From: Caulobacter vibrioides OR37
GTDB taxonomy: Bacteria > Pseudomonadota > Alphaproteobacteria > Caulobacterales > Caulobacteraceae
Assembly: GCF_000372645.1 (NCBI RefSeq)
Contig: NZ_APMP01000014.1
Coordinates: 26,373 to 90,372 of the forward strand
Length of the DNA: 64,000 bases
Reading direction: 5' to 3'
The notes below the pieces were generated by a model. It was not told where the DNA came from and did not search any database. It was given only the letters and a program-made list of their open reading frames with translations. Shown piece after piece: positions 1-8,208 of the stretch (its first letter is position 1; every line of letters begins with the position of its first letter). The position numbers were made by a program, and so were the translations under genes.

Positions 1-7
1 TCCACGC

Positions 8-1168
8 GTGAGTTCGATCCGGCCGGCGGTTCGCGTCCATCGCGCGATCGCCGAGATCGGCAAGGACGCCTGGGACGCCTGCGCCGACGCGACGGGCGAT
101 CCATTCGTCTCCTACGACTTCCTGGCGATCCTGGAGGAGAGCGGTTGCGTCGGCCCCCGCACGGGGTGGGCGCCGCAGCACCTTTCGATCGAGGACGACG
201 CCGGGGGCGTGGCTGGGGTCATGCCCCTCTATCTGAAGTCCCACAGCCAGGGCGAATACGTCTTCGACCATGCCTGGGCCGACGCCTATGAGCGGGCCGG
301 CGGGCGCTACTATCCCAAGCTCCAGTGCTCCTCGCCGTTCTCGCCGGTGACCGGCTCGCGACTGATCGTCCGGCCGGACGTGGATGTCGACGAGGGACGC
401 TCGGCCCTGCTGGGCGGGGCATTGACCCTGTGCGAGCGGATCGGCGCCTCGTCGCTGCACGTCACCTTCCCGGTCGAGGCGGAGTGGGCGTGGATGGGCG
501 AGCGCGGCATGCTGCTTCGCCAGGACCAGCAGTATCATTGGGAAAACCGCGGCTACGCCACGTTCGACGACTTCCTGGCCGCGCTGTCGGCCAATCGCCG
601 AAAGACCATCCGCCGCGAGCGACGCGACGCCCAGGAGGGCCTGGAGATCGTCGCCCTGACCGGCGCCGAGCTGACCGAGGCGCACTGGGACGCCTTCTTC
701 GCCTTCTACATGGACACTGGCGGGCGCAAGTGGGGGCGGCCGTATCTGAACCGTCCTTTCTTCTCGCTGCTGGGCGAGCGAATGGCCGACAAGGTGTTGT
801 TGATCATGGCGCGACGGCCGGACGGGCCGTGGATCGCCGGCGCGCTGAACCTGCTGGGCCGGGACTGCCTCTACGGCCGTCATTGGGGCTGCGTCGAGGA
901 CGTGCCCTTCCTGCATTTCGAGCTCTGCTACTATCAGGCCATCGAGCACGCGATCCGGCTCGGCCTGCCGCGCGTCGAGGCCGGAGCGCAGGGGCAGCAC
1001 AAGATCGCGCGCGGCTATCTGCCCAGTCCGGTCTATTCGGCCCATTGGATCGCCGACCCGGCGCTACGCGAGCCGGTGGCGCGTTATCTCGAACGCGAGC
1101 GCGAGGCGGTGGCCGCCGATATCGAGATGCTGACCGAGGAATATTCGCCGTTCCGGGAGGAGCGTTAG
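8..1168 (+). CDS. FemAB-like GNAT-fold N-acyltransferase (PF04339/COG3146 type)
   Basis: A 386-residue protein starting at a GTG eight bases into the window, so an upstream start cannot be excluded. The family (FemAB_like, related to peptidoglycan bridge aminoacyltransferases) has two GNAT-like folds. The family signature GAQGQHKIARGY lies about residues 325-340, and the RRKTIRRERR segment near 200 is also typical. The actual substrate in Gram-negative bacteria is not established, and the peptidoglycan role is inferred only from fold similarity. It has no signal peptide or membrane segment and is probably cytoplasmic. It converges on the next gene with about 20 bp between stops and no clear terminator. 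Confidence 0.8.
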   Translation: MSSIRPAVRVHRAIAEIGKDAWDACADATGDPFVSYDFLAILEESGCVGPRTGWAPQHLSIEDDAGGVAGVMPLYLKSHSQGEYVFDHAWADAYERAGGRYYPKLQCSSPFSPVTGSRLIVRPDVDVDEGRSALLGGALTLCERIGASSLHVTFPVEAEWAWMGERGMLLRQDQQYHWENRGYATFDDFLAALSANRRKTIRRERRDAQEGLEIVALTGAELTEAHWDAFFAFYMDTGGRKWGRPYLNRPFFSLLGERMADKVLLIMARRPDGPWIAGALNLLGRDCLYGRHWGCVEDVPFLHFELCYYQAIEHAIRLGLPRVEAGAQGQHKIARGYLPSPVYSAHWIADPALREPVARYLEREREAVAADIEMLTEEYSPFREER

Positions 1169-1187
1169 CTCCCCCCGATTGGCGCGC

Positions 1188-1679
1188 CTACTGCAGGCGA
1201 ACTTCGCCAGCCTTGTCCTTGTAGTCCTTCTTGGGATCGGCCCCGAGCATCATCTTGACGCCGGCGAACAGGCTGTTTTCGTTCAGCCAGATTTGGGCGT
1301 CGCCGGGTTCGAAGCGCAGCAGGCGTAGTTTCGGATCGTCCTTGCCTTCGTACCAGGCGGCGATGAAGGGGTTCCACAGCCGATCGATCGTCTCGAGGTC
1401 ATTGTCGACCCGCATCTGGCCCTCGACGGTCGCGAACACGTCGTGACCCTTGGAGGCGAAATGCAGGATGGCGTCATGCGCGCCGCCCTCGACGGCCTCG
1501 ACCAGATCCACGCCCGAGGCGCTAAAGATCCAGATTGGACCGGAATGGTCGCCCTCGAACACGGCGGTCATCGGCTGGGCTCGGCCATTCTCGTGGTCGA
1601 CCAGGCCCAGCATCACCGTGCGGTCGGACTTCAGGGCCTTCCAGAACTTCTCGGCCAGATCGGCTTCCTTGGACATCAT
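1188..1679 (-). CDS. Pyridoxamine 5'-phosphate oxidase-like general stress protein (FMN split barrel)
   Basis: A 163-residue protein of the general stress protein 26 type (COG3871, Pyrid_ox_like). It begins with two Met codons and has an AKLRLLRFEPG-like C-terminal core (seen as KLRLLRFEPGDAQIW) that is characteristic of the group. The split-barrel fold binds FMN or FAD in characterised relatives (Xanthomonas and Pseudomonas FMN-binding stress proteins). The oxidase reaction of true PdxH is not expected, because the protein is short and lacks the PdxH C-terminal dimerisation segment. It is monocistronic and faces a stretch holding an intergenic repeat. The family call is firm; the physiological role is unknown. 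Confidence 0.8.
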   Translation of the reverse strand: MMSKEADLAEKFWKALKSDRTVMLGLVDHENGRAQPMTAVFEGDHSGPIWIFSASGVDLVEAVEGGAHDAILHFASKGHDVFATVEGQMRVDNDLETIDRLWNPFIAAWYEGKDDPKLRLLRFEPGDAQIWLNENSLFAGVKMMLGADPKKDYKDKAGEVRLQ

Positions 1680-1746
1680 CGTCTCCTTTGTTCGGGAGAC
1701 GAACGGCGCTGGCGAAGGCGCGTTCCTAGGGTGAAGCTTTTGGGGG

Positions 1747-1861
1747 CTAGAGCGTGATAGCCGAAAGTGTAAGCGGTTTCGGCGGTTATCACGCTCTAAA
1801 TGTTTGATTTAGAGCCTTATTTTTCCGCTCGAATGATTCCATTCGAGCGGATAAGGCTCTA
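1747..1861. repeat. Alphaproteobacterial long palindromic intergenic repeat, copy 1 (two hairpins, GANTC in second loop)
   Basis: Two inverted repeats in tandem. Hairpin 1 (1747-1799) pairs TAGAGCGTGATA with TATCACGCTCTA. Hairpin 2 (1810-1861) pairs TAGAGCCTTAT with ATAAGGCTCTA and has an inner CCGCTCGAATG/CATTCGAGCGG stem. A GATTC (CcrM GANTC) site lies in the apical loop of hairpin 2 at 1835-1839. The linker TGTTTGATTTAGAGCC is shared with a second copy at 60749-60859. The last bases give the TAG stop of the adjacent minus-strand gene. Confidence 0.85.
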
Positions 1862-2440
1862 GGACCGCTCCCACGCCGCCGTCAGCAGCGCCTTGAGCTC
1901 GGCGTCGACGTCGGCGGGCGAGGCGAGGACCAGCTTGGCCTTCAGGCGTTCGGACCAGCCTTCGTTCTTCGGTTCGGCCAGGCGCGGGGAGGCGTCCGGC
2001 GTCACCGCCAGGCCCAGGATCGCCCCGCCGCCCTTCGCCGGCTTCAGCGCCGCGAACTGGGCCTTGTGGGACCAGGCCGTGTAGCCCTTGCGCTGACCGG
2101 TCACGAGGCCGTTGAGGTCGGCAAGCGCCGCCTCGACGGCCGCCAGGATCGCGGTCGAGGCTGGGTCGGTCCACAGCGCCGCGCGCAGGCCCGCCGCGTC
2201 GTCCCAGCCGCCGCTCTCCGGATAGGCGACGGCGAAGATGCTGGCGGCCCGATTTTGGCCCAGGCCATAGTGCGCCTTCAGCCATTCGGCCCGGGCCCTG
2301 GGCTTGGTCTCGTTGCACTCGCGGCGGACGATCTCGACCCATTGCTCCAAGGTCTTGCCGGTCTCTCGCTCCAGGTTGGCGCGCAGGGTGGCGAACCACT
2401 TCTGCTGTTGCTCCGTCAGGCCTTGAGGCTTGGTGTCCAT
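1859..2440 (-). CDS. DUF4287 plus DUF5655 domain protein
   Basis: A 193-residue soluble protein. I chose the ATG at 2440 (MDTKPQGLTE) because the longer frame runs backwards into the HIT gene. The N-terminal ~70 residues match DUF4287 (LERETGKTLEQWVEIV, then ARAEWLKAHYGLG), and the C-terminal ~110 residues match DUF5655 (GYTAWSHKAQFAALKP). Neither domain has a known activity; DUF5655 sometimes accompanies transport or nuclease-like proteins. Its TAG stop is the last trinucleotide of the intergenic repeat. It is divergent from the HIT gene, with about 54 bp between starts. Function unknown. Confidence 0.82.
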   Translation of the reverse strand: MDTKPQGLTEQQQKWFATLRANLERETGKTLEQWVEIVRRECNETKPRARAEWLKAHYGLGQNRAASIFAVAYPESGGWDDAAGLRAALWTDPASTAILAAVEAALADLNGLVTGQRKGYTAWSHKAQFAALKPAKGGGAILGLAVTPDASPRLAEPKNEGWSERLKAKLVLASPADVDAELKALLTAAWERS

Positions 2441-2494
2441 GGTTGCGCCGCTCCCCTGGTTTGCTACGACCGGTCCGACGACAGGGAGACGATC

Positions 2495-2929
2495 ATGAGC
2501 CTCGACGGACGCTACGACACGGACAACATCTTCGCCAAGATCATCCGGGGCGAGATTCCGAGCGTGAAGGTCTTCGAGGACGAACGGGTCCTGGCCTTCA
2601 TGGACGTCTTTCCGCAGTCGCGCGGCCACGCCCTGGTGATCTCCAAGGTCAGCCAGGCGCGCAATCTGCTTGAGGTCGAGCCCGAGGTGCTGGCCGAACT
2701 GGCCGCCGCGACCCAGAAGCTGTCAAAGGCGGTGGTCTCGGCCCTGAAGCCCGATGGCGTCGTCGTCACCCAGTTCAACGGCGCGCCGGCTGGCCAGACG
2801 ATCTTTCACCTGCACTTCCACGTGATCCCCCGCTACGAGGGCGAGGCCCTGGGGCGGCACGGGGAGGGCGGCATGGCCAACACGGACGAACTGAAGGCTC
2901 TGGCGGCCAAGATCGCCGAGGCGCTTTGA
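2495..2929 (+). CDS. HIT family nucleotide-binding hydrolase
   Basis: A 144-residue histidine-triad protein. The triad HLHFHV is at residues 105-109, the usual position for the HinT/Fhit-like branch, and the N-terminal NIFAKIIRGEIPS is the canonical HIT opening. HinT-type enzymes hydrolyse nucleoside phosphoramidates or acyl-AMP; the exact substrate here is not predictable. I chose the ATG at 2495, preceded by GGGAGACGATC, because the open frame upstream lies opposite the DUF4287 gene. A strong hairpin terminator follows immediately. Confidence 0.9.
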   Translation: MSLDGRYDTDNIFAKIIRGEIPSVKVFEDERVLAFMDVFPQSRGHALVISKVSQARNLLEVEPEVLAELAAATQKLSKAVVSALKPDGVVVTQFNGAPAGQTIFHLHFHVIPRYEGEALGRHGEGGMANTDELKALAAKIAEAL

Positions 2930-2940
2930 GCTCAAACGAG

Positions 2941-2974
2941 AAAGGCCCGGATCGCTCCGGGCCTTTCCGTTTTT
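2941..2974 (+). terminator. Rho-independent terminator after HIT gene
   Basis: Inverted repeat AAAGGCCCGGA / TCCGGGCCTTT with a short loop, followed by CCGTTTTT. It sits between the HIT stop (2929) and the converging clpA stop (2991). Confidence 0.85.
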
Positions 2975-2990
2975 AGTCTGCCGCTGGAGC

Positions 2991-5321
2991 CTATTCGGCC
3001 AGGGCCGGTTCGGCCTCGTCGGTCTTGCCGGCCTTGGGATCGGCGGCGCTGTCGATCTCGAAGTCGATCTTGCTGTCCTTCAGCACGACCTTGACGTGAC
3101 CGCCGCGGACCAGGCGTCCGAACAGGATGTCGTCGGCCAGCGGCTTCTTGATGTGCTCCTGGATGACCCGGGCCAGCGGACGGGCGCCATAGAGCTCGTC
3201 GAAGCCGTTCTTGGCCAGCCAGTCGGCCGCGTCGTCGGACAGTTCGATCGTGATGTTGCGGTCGGCCAGTTGCGCCTCCAGCTGCATCACGAACTTCTGC
3301 ACGACCTGGCGGATGATCTCCGGCGTCAGCGGCTTGAAGGCCACGACGGCGTCCAGGCGGTTGCGGAACTCCGGCGTGAACAGGCGCTTCAGAGCCGCTT
3401 CCTCTTCGCCCTCGACCTTCGAGCGGCCGAAGCCGATCGAATTGCGCTGGGCGTCAGAGGCCCCCGCGTTGGTGGTCATGATCAGGACCACGTTGCGGAA
3501 GTCGACCTTCTTGCCGTTGCTGTCGGTCAGGGTGCCGTTGTCCATCACCTGCAGCAGGATGTTGTAGACATCCCCGTGCGCCTTCTCGATTTCGTCGAGC
3601 AGGACGACGGCGTGCGGGTGCTGATCGACCGCGTCGGTCAGCTGACCGCCCTGGTCGAAGCCGACATAGCCGGGAGGAGCGCCGATCAGGCGGCTCACGG
3701 TATGGCGCTCCATGTACTCCGACATGTCGAAACGCAGCATCTCGATGCCCAGGGTCTGGGCCAGCTGCTTGGCGGCTTCGGTCTTGCCGACGCCGGTCGG
3801 GCCGCTGAACAGGTACGAGCCGATCGGCTTGTTCGGTTCGCGCAGGCCGGCGCGGGCCAGCTTCATGGCGGCCGCCAGTTGGGTCAGGGCTTCATCCTGG
3901 CCAAACACGGCGCGCTTCAGGTCGGTCTCGAGCTCCTTGAGGGCCTCGGTGTCCGACTTGCTGACCGACTTGGGTGGTATGCGGGCGATCTTGGCGACGA
4001 CCGCTTCGATCTCCTTGACGCCCAGAGTCTTCTTGCGACGGCTTTCCGGCAGCAGCATCTGCGAGGCGCCGGCCTCGTCGATCACGTCGATCGCCTTGTC
4101 CGGCAGCTTGCGGTCGGTGATGTACTTGGCCGAGAGCTCGACGGCGACCTTGATGGCGTCGTTGGTGTACTTCAGCTTGTGGAAGTCCTCGTAGTACGAC
4201 TTCAGACCCTTGAGGATCTTGATGGTGTCTTCCACCGTCGGCTCGTTCACGTCGATCTTCTGGAAGCGACGGACCAGGGCCCGATCCTTCTCGAAGTGCT
4301 GGCGGAACTCCTTGTAGGTGGTCGAGCCCATGCAGCGCAGGCTGCCGGAGGCCAGGGCCGGCTTCAGCAGGTTGCTGGCGTCCATCGCCCCGCCGCTGGT
4401 CGCGCCAGCGCCGATCACGGTGTGGATCTCGTCGATGAAGAGCACCGCGTTCGGGTGGTTCTCCAGTTCCTTGACCACCTGTTTGACGCGCTCCTCGAAG
4501 TCGCCGCGGTAGCGGGTGCCGGCCAGCAGCGCGCCCATGTCGAGCGAGTAGATGGTGGCGCCTTCCAGGACCTCGGGGACCTGGTGCGTGACGATCTTGC
4601 GGGCCAGGCCCTCGGCGATGGCGGTCTTGCCGACGCCGGGGTCGCCGACGAGCAGCGGATTGTTCTTGGTGCGACGGCAGAGGATCTGGATCGCGCGTTC
4701 GACTTCGTTGGCGCGACCGATCAGTGGGTCGACCTTGCCCTGGCGGGCCTTTTCGTTGAGGTCGACGCAATAGGCTTCCAGCGCCTCGCCGCCCGTCTTG
4801 GTGTTTGGCTTCTCGCCGTCTTCCTCGGTCTGGTTCGAGCCGGCGCTCGCGCCCTTGACGCTCTTGGCCTCCGAGGCGCCGGCCTTCTTGGCGATGCCGT
4901 GGGCGATGAAGTTGACCGCGTCGTACCGTGTCATGTCCTGCTCCTGCAGGAAATAGGCGGCATGGCTTTCGCGCTCGGAGAAGATGGCGACCAGCACGTT
5001 GGCGCCGGTCACTTCCTCGCGGCCGGACGACTGCACGTGGATCACCGCGCGCTGGATCACGCGCTGAAAGCCGGCGGTCGGCTTGGCGTCGTCGTCGTCG
5101 TCGACGACCAACGAGGCCAGTTCGACGTCGAGATAGTTCGAAAGGCTCTTCTTCAGCGCGGCGAGATCGACGTCGCACGCGCGCATCACTCCGGCGGCGT
5201 CCTCGTCGTCGGTCAAGGAAAGCAGAAGATGCTCCAGCGTCGCGTATTCGTGCTTACGCTGATTGGCGTAAGCGACGGCGCGATGCAGGGACTCTTCCAG
5301 GGGGCGCGAAAAAGAGGGCAA
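2991..5321 (-). CDS. clpA: ATP-dependent Clp protease ATP-binding subunit ClpA
   Basis: A 776-residue AAA+ unfoldase. An N-terminal Clp_N domain (about 1-150) docks ClpS. AAA-1 has Walker A GDPGVGKT at 226-233 and Walker B LFIDEIH at about 294-300. AAA-2 has GPTGVGKT at 507-514 and LLDEIE at about 574-579. An IGF loop at 629-631 contacts ClpP. The start must be the TTG at 5321 ([10 protein letters not shown]), preceded by GAGGAG; upstream residues of the open frame overlap clpS antisense and match no ClpA. With clpS just upstream it forms a clpS-clpA unit that delivers N-degron substrates to ClpP, a pathway tied to cell-cycle proteolysis in Caulobacter. Confidence 0.97.
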   Translation of the reverse strand: MPSFSRPLEESLHRAVAYANQRKHEYATLEHLLLSLTDDEDAAGVMRACDVDLAALKKSLSNYLDVELASLVVDDDDDAKPTAGFQRVIQRAVIHVQSSGREEVTGANVLVAIFSERESHAAYFLQEQDMTRYDAVNFIAHGIAKKAGASEAKSVKGASAGSNQTEEDGEKPNTKTGGEALEAYCVDLNEKARQGKVDPLIGRANEVERAIQILCRRTKNNPLLVGDPGVGKTAIAEGLARKIVTHQVPEVLEGATIYSLDMGALLAGTRYRGDFEERVKQVVKELENHPNAVLFIDEIHTVIGAGATSGGAMDASNLLKPALASGSLRCMGSTTYKEFRQHFEKDRALVRRFQKIDVNEPTVEDTIKILKGLKSYYEDFHKLKYTNDAIKVAVELSAKYITDRKLPDKAIDVIDEAGASQMLLPESRRKKTLGVKEIEAVVAKIARIPPKSVSKSDTEALKELETDLKRAVFGQDEALTQLAAAMKLARAGLREPNKPIGSYLFSGPTGVGKTEAAKQLAQTLGIEMLRFDMSEYMERHTVSRLIGAPPGYVGFDQGGQLTDAVDQHPHAVVLLDEIEKAHGDVYNILLQVMDNGTLTDSNGKKVDFRNVVLIMTTNAGASDAQRNSIGFGRSKVEGEEEAALKRLFTPEFRNRLDAVVAFKPLTPEIIRQVVQKFVMQLEAQLADRNITIELSDDAADWLAKNGFDELYGARPLARVIQEHIKKPLADDILFGRLVRGGHVKVVLKDSKIDFEIDSAADPKAGKTDEAEPALAE

Positions 5322-5334
5322 TGGGGGAGGCTCC

Positions 5335-5664
5335 TCAGTCCTTTTCCATGGTGCACTGCAGGGGGTGCTGATGGCGTCGCGCCGAGTCGATGACTTGGGC
5401 GACCTTGGTTTCTGCGACTTCGTATGTGTAGACACCGCAGACACCGACCCCGTTCTGGTGAACGTGCAGCATGATGCGAGTAGCGTCTTCACGCGACTTG
5501 TTGAAGAACCGTTCGAGCACGTAGACGACGAACTCCATTGGAGTGTAGTCGTCATTGAGAATCAGAACTCGATACAGCGAAGGCTTCTGTGTCTTGGGCT
5601 TCACTTCCGTGACGACCGAAGACCCCGTGCCGTTGCTTTGTCCGCCTTGCTTCCGCTCGGCCAT
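5335..5664 (-). CDS. clpS: ATP-dependent Clp protease adaptor ClpS
   Basis: A 109-residue adaptor that recognises N-end-rule substrates and docks on ClpA. The core motif [19 protein letters not shown] forms the N-degron pocket (Asp-Asp and Met-Glu-Phe). The flexible, Gln/Gly-rich first 25 residues are the part that engages ClpA. I chose the start MAERKQGG (5664), with an AGGAGAG upstream, over the ten-codon-longer alternative. The stop lies 13 bp before the clpA TTG, so the two are co-transcribed. Confidence 0.96.
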   Translation of the reverse strand: MAERKQGGQSNGTGSSVVTEVKPKTQKPSLYRVLILNDDYTPMEFVVYVLERFFNKSREDATRIMLHVHQNGVGVCGVYTYEVAETKVAQVIDSARRHQHPLQCTMEKD

Positions 5665-6010
5665 CGACTTGTTCTCTCCTGGCGAGCAAATCACCCGCCT
5701 GCCTGAATTAGATATGGAAACGCGGCGGCATTGGAAGAGGCCGATGCGCCGCTGCGCCGCTTTAGCACAGTGGCGCCTCGGAAATTGGCTTCACGTTTGG
5801 GAGAGCGAAGACCGCGCGCGAACGGTTCCGTGGGCGAGAGGCCCAAATGGGGCGCGGTTAGGCGCCTCGCAAGGGGCGGGTGCGGCGCGACAGAGGCCGA
5901 ATCGGTCTCGGGGCGATCGGGGCGCGCGCTTTTAACCCTCTCGGGAGATGTTCCAACCCAGGCTCCAGGGCTTAGGCTGCGCCTCGGCGAGACCAGCGCG
6001 GAGCGGACCG
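5665..6010. other. Intergenic region between divergent clpS and VOC gene (about 346 bp)
   Basis: No convincing gene. The plus-strand open frames here run out of frame into the VOC gene and look like GC-driven shadows. It must carry the clpS-clpA promoter (near 5665-5750 on the minus strand) and the VOC promoter. I saw no dyad or known operator. Confidence 0.5.
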
Positions 6011-6397
6011 ATGCCAGCCAACACCCTACAGATCACGCCGTTCATGCACGTCGCCGAGTTGGAGCCGGCGCTCGCTTTTCTGACCGACACCTTGGAGTTT
6101 TCCGTGCGTCTGAAAGGAGGCGGTTACGCCTACCTGGAACGCGAGGGGGCTGGATTGCGGATCCTGGAGCACGGCGACCGGACGGAGCTCGGAAGCCCGC
6201 ACCGGGGTTTTGCCTACTATATCGACGTGGCGAGCCTGGACGTCGTGCTTGATCAGCTCGGATCCAAACTCAAGCGGCTGCCGGCTGGAGACGTATATGG
6301 CCCGATCGACCAGCCTTATGGACAGCGGGAGCTGATGATCCGCGCGCCGGACGGCAATCTGCTGGTCTTTGGCCAGGCCATCGCGACCGCGACCTAA
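6011..6397 (+). CDS. VOC-family (glyoxalase/bleomycin-resistance fold) protein
   Basis: A 128-residue, single-module vicinal-oxygen-chelate protein. The start is the ATG at 6011 (MPANTLQITPFMHV), just after a GGACCG. The pattern is typical of the bleomycin-resistance/dioxygenase-like branch: an HV near residue 14, two beta-alpha-beta-beta-beta units, YGQREL-IRAPDGN-LVFGQ at the C-terminus. The REL..PDGN end holds the usual metal-ligand Glu region. It is monocistronic, with no neighbour suggesting a substrate. The family is clear; the reaction is unknown. Confidence 0.82.
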   Translation: MPANTLQITPFMHVAELEPALAFLTDTLEFSVRLKGGGYAYLEREGAGLRILEHGDRTELGSPHRGFAYYIDVASLDVVLDQLGSKLKRLPAGDVYGPIDQPYGQRELMIRAPDGNLLVFGQAIATAT

Positions 6398-6420
6398 GGG
6401 GCGTTGGGTCTAGGCAGCTC

Positions 6421-6894
6421 TTATTGGGGCAAGGTGTATTCCAGATCGTATTGATGCTTGCCGTCGACCACGGTGATCGCCAGGCGACCGGCTATGCCTT
6501 TCAGCGCCCCCGATCCGGAGTCCGGGACGATGTCGATGATCAGGCTAAGGTCCTTGCCGCGCATCGATCCGCGATGGACCAGGGCGAAGCTTCCCGCCTT
6601 GCCGTCCAGATTACCGACCACGCGCTCGGTGGCGACATAGACGGCCGATCCCGGGATTTCCGTCCCGACGGTCAGCATTTGGCCCCTGCCGGAGGCCTCC
6701 AGCGCGCCGTGATAGGTCTTATCCAGCGAGAAGCGGCCCAGCGTTGAACCATCGCCCTTATCCTGCTCGACCGGCTTGGTGCTCACGTCAAAGGACCCCT
6801 TGGCGTGCCGCGAGGCGGGCTCGGCGGCGACGGGAACGACGCCCGCCAGCAAGGCGGCCACGACCGTCGGGACGATGATGCGAAACGCGGTCAT
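6421..6894 (-). CDS. DUF3224 secreted protein, preceded by a LexA-type box
   Basis: A 157-residue protein with a clear Sec signal peptide (VVAALLAGVVPVAAEPA, cleavage about residue 24). The mature part matches DUF3224: SFDVSTKPVEQD, then GRFSLDKTYHGALEASGRGQM, then a C-terminal YDLEYTLPQ. Members are small lipocalin-like beta-barrels of unknown function, probably periplasmic here. A GTTCN7GTTC element lies about 29-43 bp upstream of the ATG (6923-6937), the alphaproteobacterial LexA consensus, so SOS control is plausible. The upstream gene on the same strand, dinB, ends 49 bp away. Confidence 0.8.
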   Translation of the reverse strand: MTAFRIIVPTVVAALLAGVVPVAAEPASRHAKGSFDVSTKPVEQDKGDGSTLGRFSLDKTYHGALEASGRGQMLTVGTEIPGSAVYVATERVVGNLDGKAGSFALVHRGSMRGKDLSLIIDIVPDSGSGALKGIAGRLAITVVDGKHQYDLEYTLPQ

Positions 6895-6922
6895 GACCTT
6901 GCCCCCTCTAGCACTGGAAATG

Positions 6923-6937
6923 GAACATAATGGGAAC
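6923..6937 (-). promoter_or_regulatory. LexA (SOS) box-like direct repeat GTTC-N7-GTTC
   Basis: The plus strand reads GAAC ATAATGG GAAC, so the minus strand is GTTCCCATTATGTTC, an exact match to the LexA operator form known for Caulobacter and other alphaproteobacteria. It is intergenic, between the dinB stop (6944) and the DUF3224 start (6894), oriented to control the latter. Its position near the likely core promoter fits repression. Confidence 0.6.
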
Positions 6938-6943
6938 TTTTCG

Positions 6944-8200
6944 TCAACGGCCCTTCAGCGCGCGGCCGCTGACGACCGCGCCGGCGCCGAACTTGCCGCG
7001 CAGGGCGTCGATCGCGGTTTCGTTCTTGAGCGCGCGGCGCTCCTCGTCGGCGAACATGTCCGATCCTGCGGTCTCGGCGTCGACGAAGTCCGTGAGTCCC
7101 GCGCCGATCAGCCGATAGGCGAGTCCGCGCGGTTCGGCCGCGAGCAGAGCGCGGGCCACCTGGAACAGGGTGCGGGCCGTCTGGGTCGGCACCGCCAGGG
7201 TGCGGCGCCGGGTGTGGATCTTGAAGTCGGGCGTGCGCAGCTTCAGCGTCGCCACGCGACCGGCGACCCCTTCCTTGCGGGCCTGTTTGGCGACCTTTTC
7301 GCAGAGGGGCCAGAGTTCGTCCTCCAGGTCCTCGGACTTGTGCAGGTCGTCGTTGAAGGTGGTCTCGGCGCTGATCGTCTTGCGCGCCTGGTCGGGGTCG
7401 ACGAGGCGGCTGTCCTGGCCTTGCGCCAGGCGGTGTAGGCGCAGACCGCCAGAGCCTAGACGATTGGCCAGCAGCTTCAGGTCGGCCGCGGCGATGTCGC
7501 CGACGGTCTTCAGCCCGATCTCCGCCAAGGACGAGACGGTCGCCGGTCCAACGCCCGGCAAGATGCTGACCGGCTTGTCGGCCAGGAAGGCTTGCGCCTC
7601 GGCCGCCCCGATCGCCGAAAAGCCGCGCGGCTTGTCCAGTTCCGAGGCGATCTTGGCCAGGAACTTGTTGGGCGCCAGACCGATCGAGACCGTGAGCCCG
7701 ATGTCCCGCTCGATCTCCGCCTGCAGCCGCGCCAGCATCTGGGCGGGCTTGGCGCCGTGCAGGCGCTCGGTGCCGGTCAGGTCCATCCACGCCTCGTCCA
7801 GCGACAGCGGCTGGATCAGCGGCGTCAGCTTGTCGAGCTTCTCGTGAATGCGGGCGCTCTCGTGCTTGTATTTGGCGAAGTTCGGCTTGATGACGACGGC
7901 GTCGGGGCACAGTTTCAACGCCTTGAACATCGGCATGGCCGAGCGCGCGCCGCTCATGCGGGCGATGTAGCAGGCGGTGGTCACCACCCCGCGTTTGCCG
8001 CCGCCGACGATCACCGGCTTGTCGCGCAGCTCCGGCGCGTCGCGCTTTTCCACCGAGGCGTAGAAGGCGTCGCAATCCAGGTGGGCGATCGAGAGGGTTC
8101 CCAGCTCCTCGTGAAAGACCGTGCGCGGCGAGGCGCAGGACGGACAGCGGGCGGCCTTGGCGCCGCCGGTCCACCCGCAGTCGCGACAGAGGGCCTTCAT
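6944..8200 (-). CDS. dinB: DNA polymerase IV (Y-family) with N-terminal zinc ribbon
   Basis: A 418-residue translesion polymerase. The catalytic motif HLDCDAFYASVE contains Asp42, and SLDEAWMDLTG (about residue 138) provides the Asp-Glu pair. Thumb, HhH and little-finger regions follow (GVGPATVSSLAEIG, KTISAETTF). The first 25 residues form a C5-x2-C8 / C19-x2-C22 zinc-ribbon-like module absent from E. coli DinB but seen in alphaproteobacterial DinB. The start is MKALC at 8200, eight bases after the ROK-kinase stop, making it the last gene of a HAD-ROK-dinB operon. No LexA box is visible upstream of the operon. It lacks a recognisable canonical clamp-binding tail; the C-terminus is GAGAVVSGRALKGR. 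Confidence 0.95.
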   Translation of the reverse strand: MKALCRDCGWTGGAKAARCPSCASPRTVFHEELGTLSIAHLDCDAFYASVEKRDAPELRDKPVIVGGGKRGVVTTACYIARMSGARSAMPMFKALKLCPDAVVIKPNFAKYKHESARIHEKLDKLTPLIQPLSLDEAWMDLTGTERLHGAKPAQMLARLQAEIERDIGLTVSIGLAPNKFLAKIASELDKPRGFSAIGAAEAQAFLADKPVSILPGVGPATVSSLAEIGLKTVGDIAAADLKLLANRLGSGGLRLHRLAQGQDSRLVDPDQARKTISAETTFNDDLHKSEDLEDELWPLCEKVAKQARKEGVAGRVATLKLRTPDFKIHTRRRTLAVPTQTARTLFQVARALLAAEPRGLAYRLIGAGLTDFVDAETAGSDMFADEERRALKNETAIDALRGKFGAGAVVSGRALKGR

Positions 8201-8208
8201 GGTGGGGC

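Noticed and set aside
3096..5393. 765-codon open frame antisense to clpA
   Set aside because: Long antisense frames arise from high third-position GC. Its translation is low-complexity Val/Asp/Gly/Leu sequence with no domain, and clpA explains the strand.
5731..6252. 173-codon plus-strand frame between clpS and the VOC gene
   Set aside because: It is Arg/Gly-rich, overlaps the VOC gene out of frame and shows no domain.
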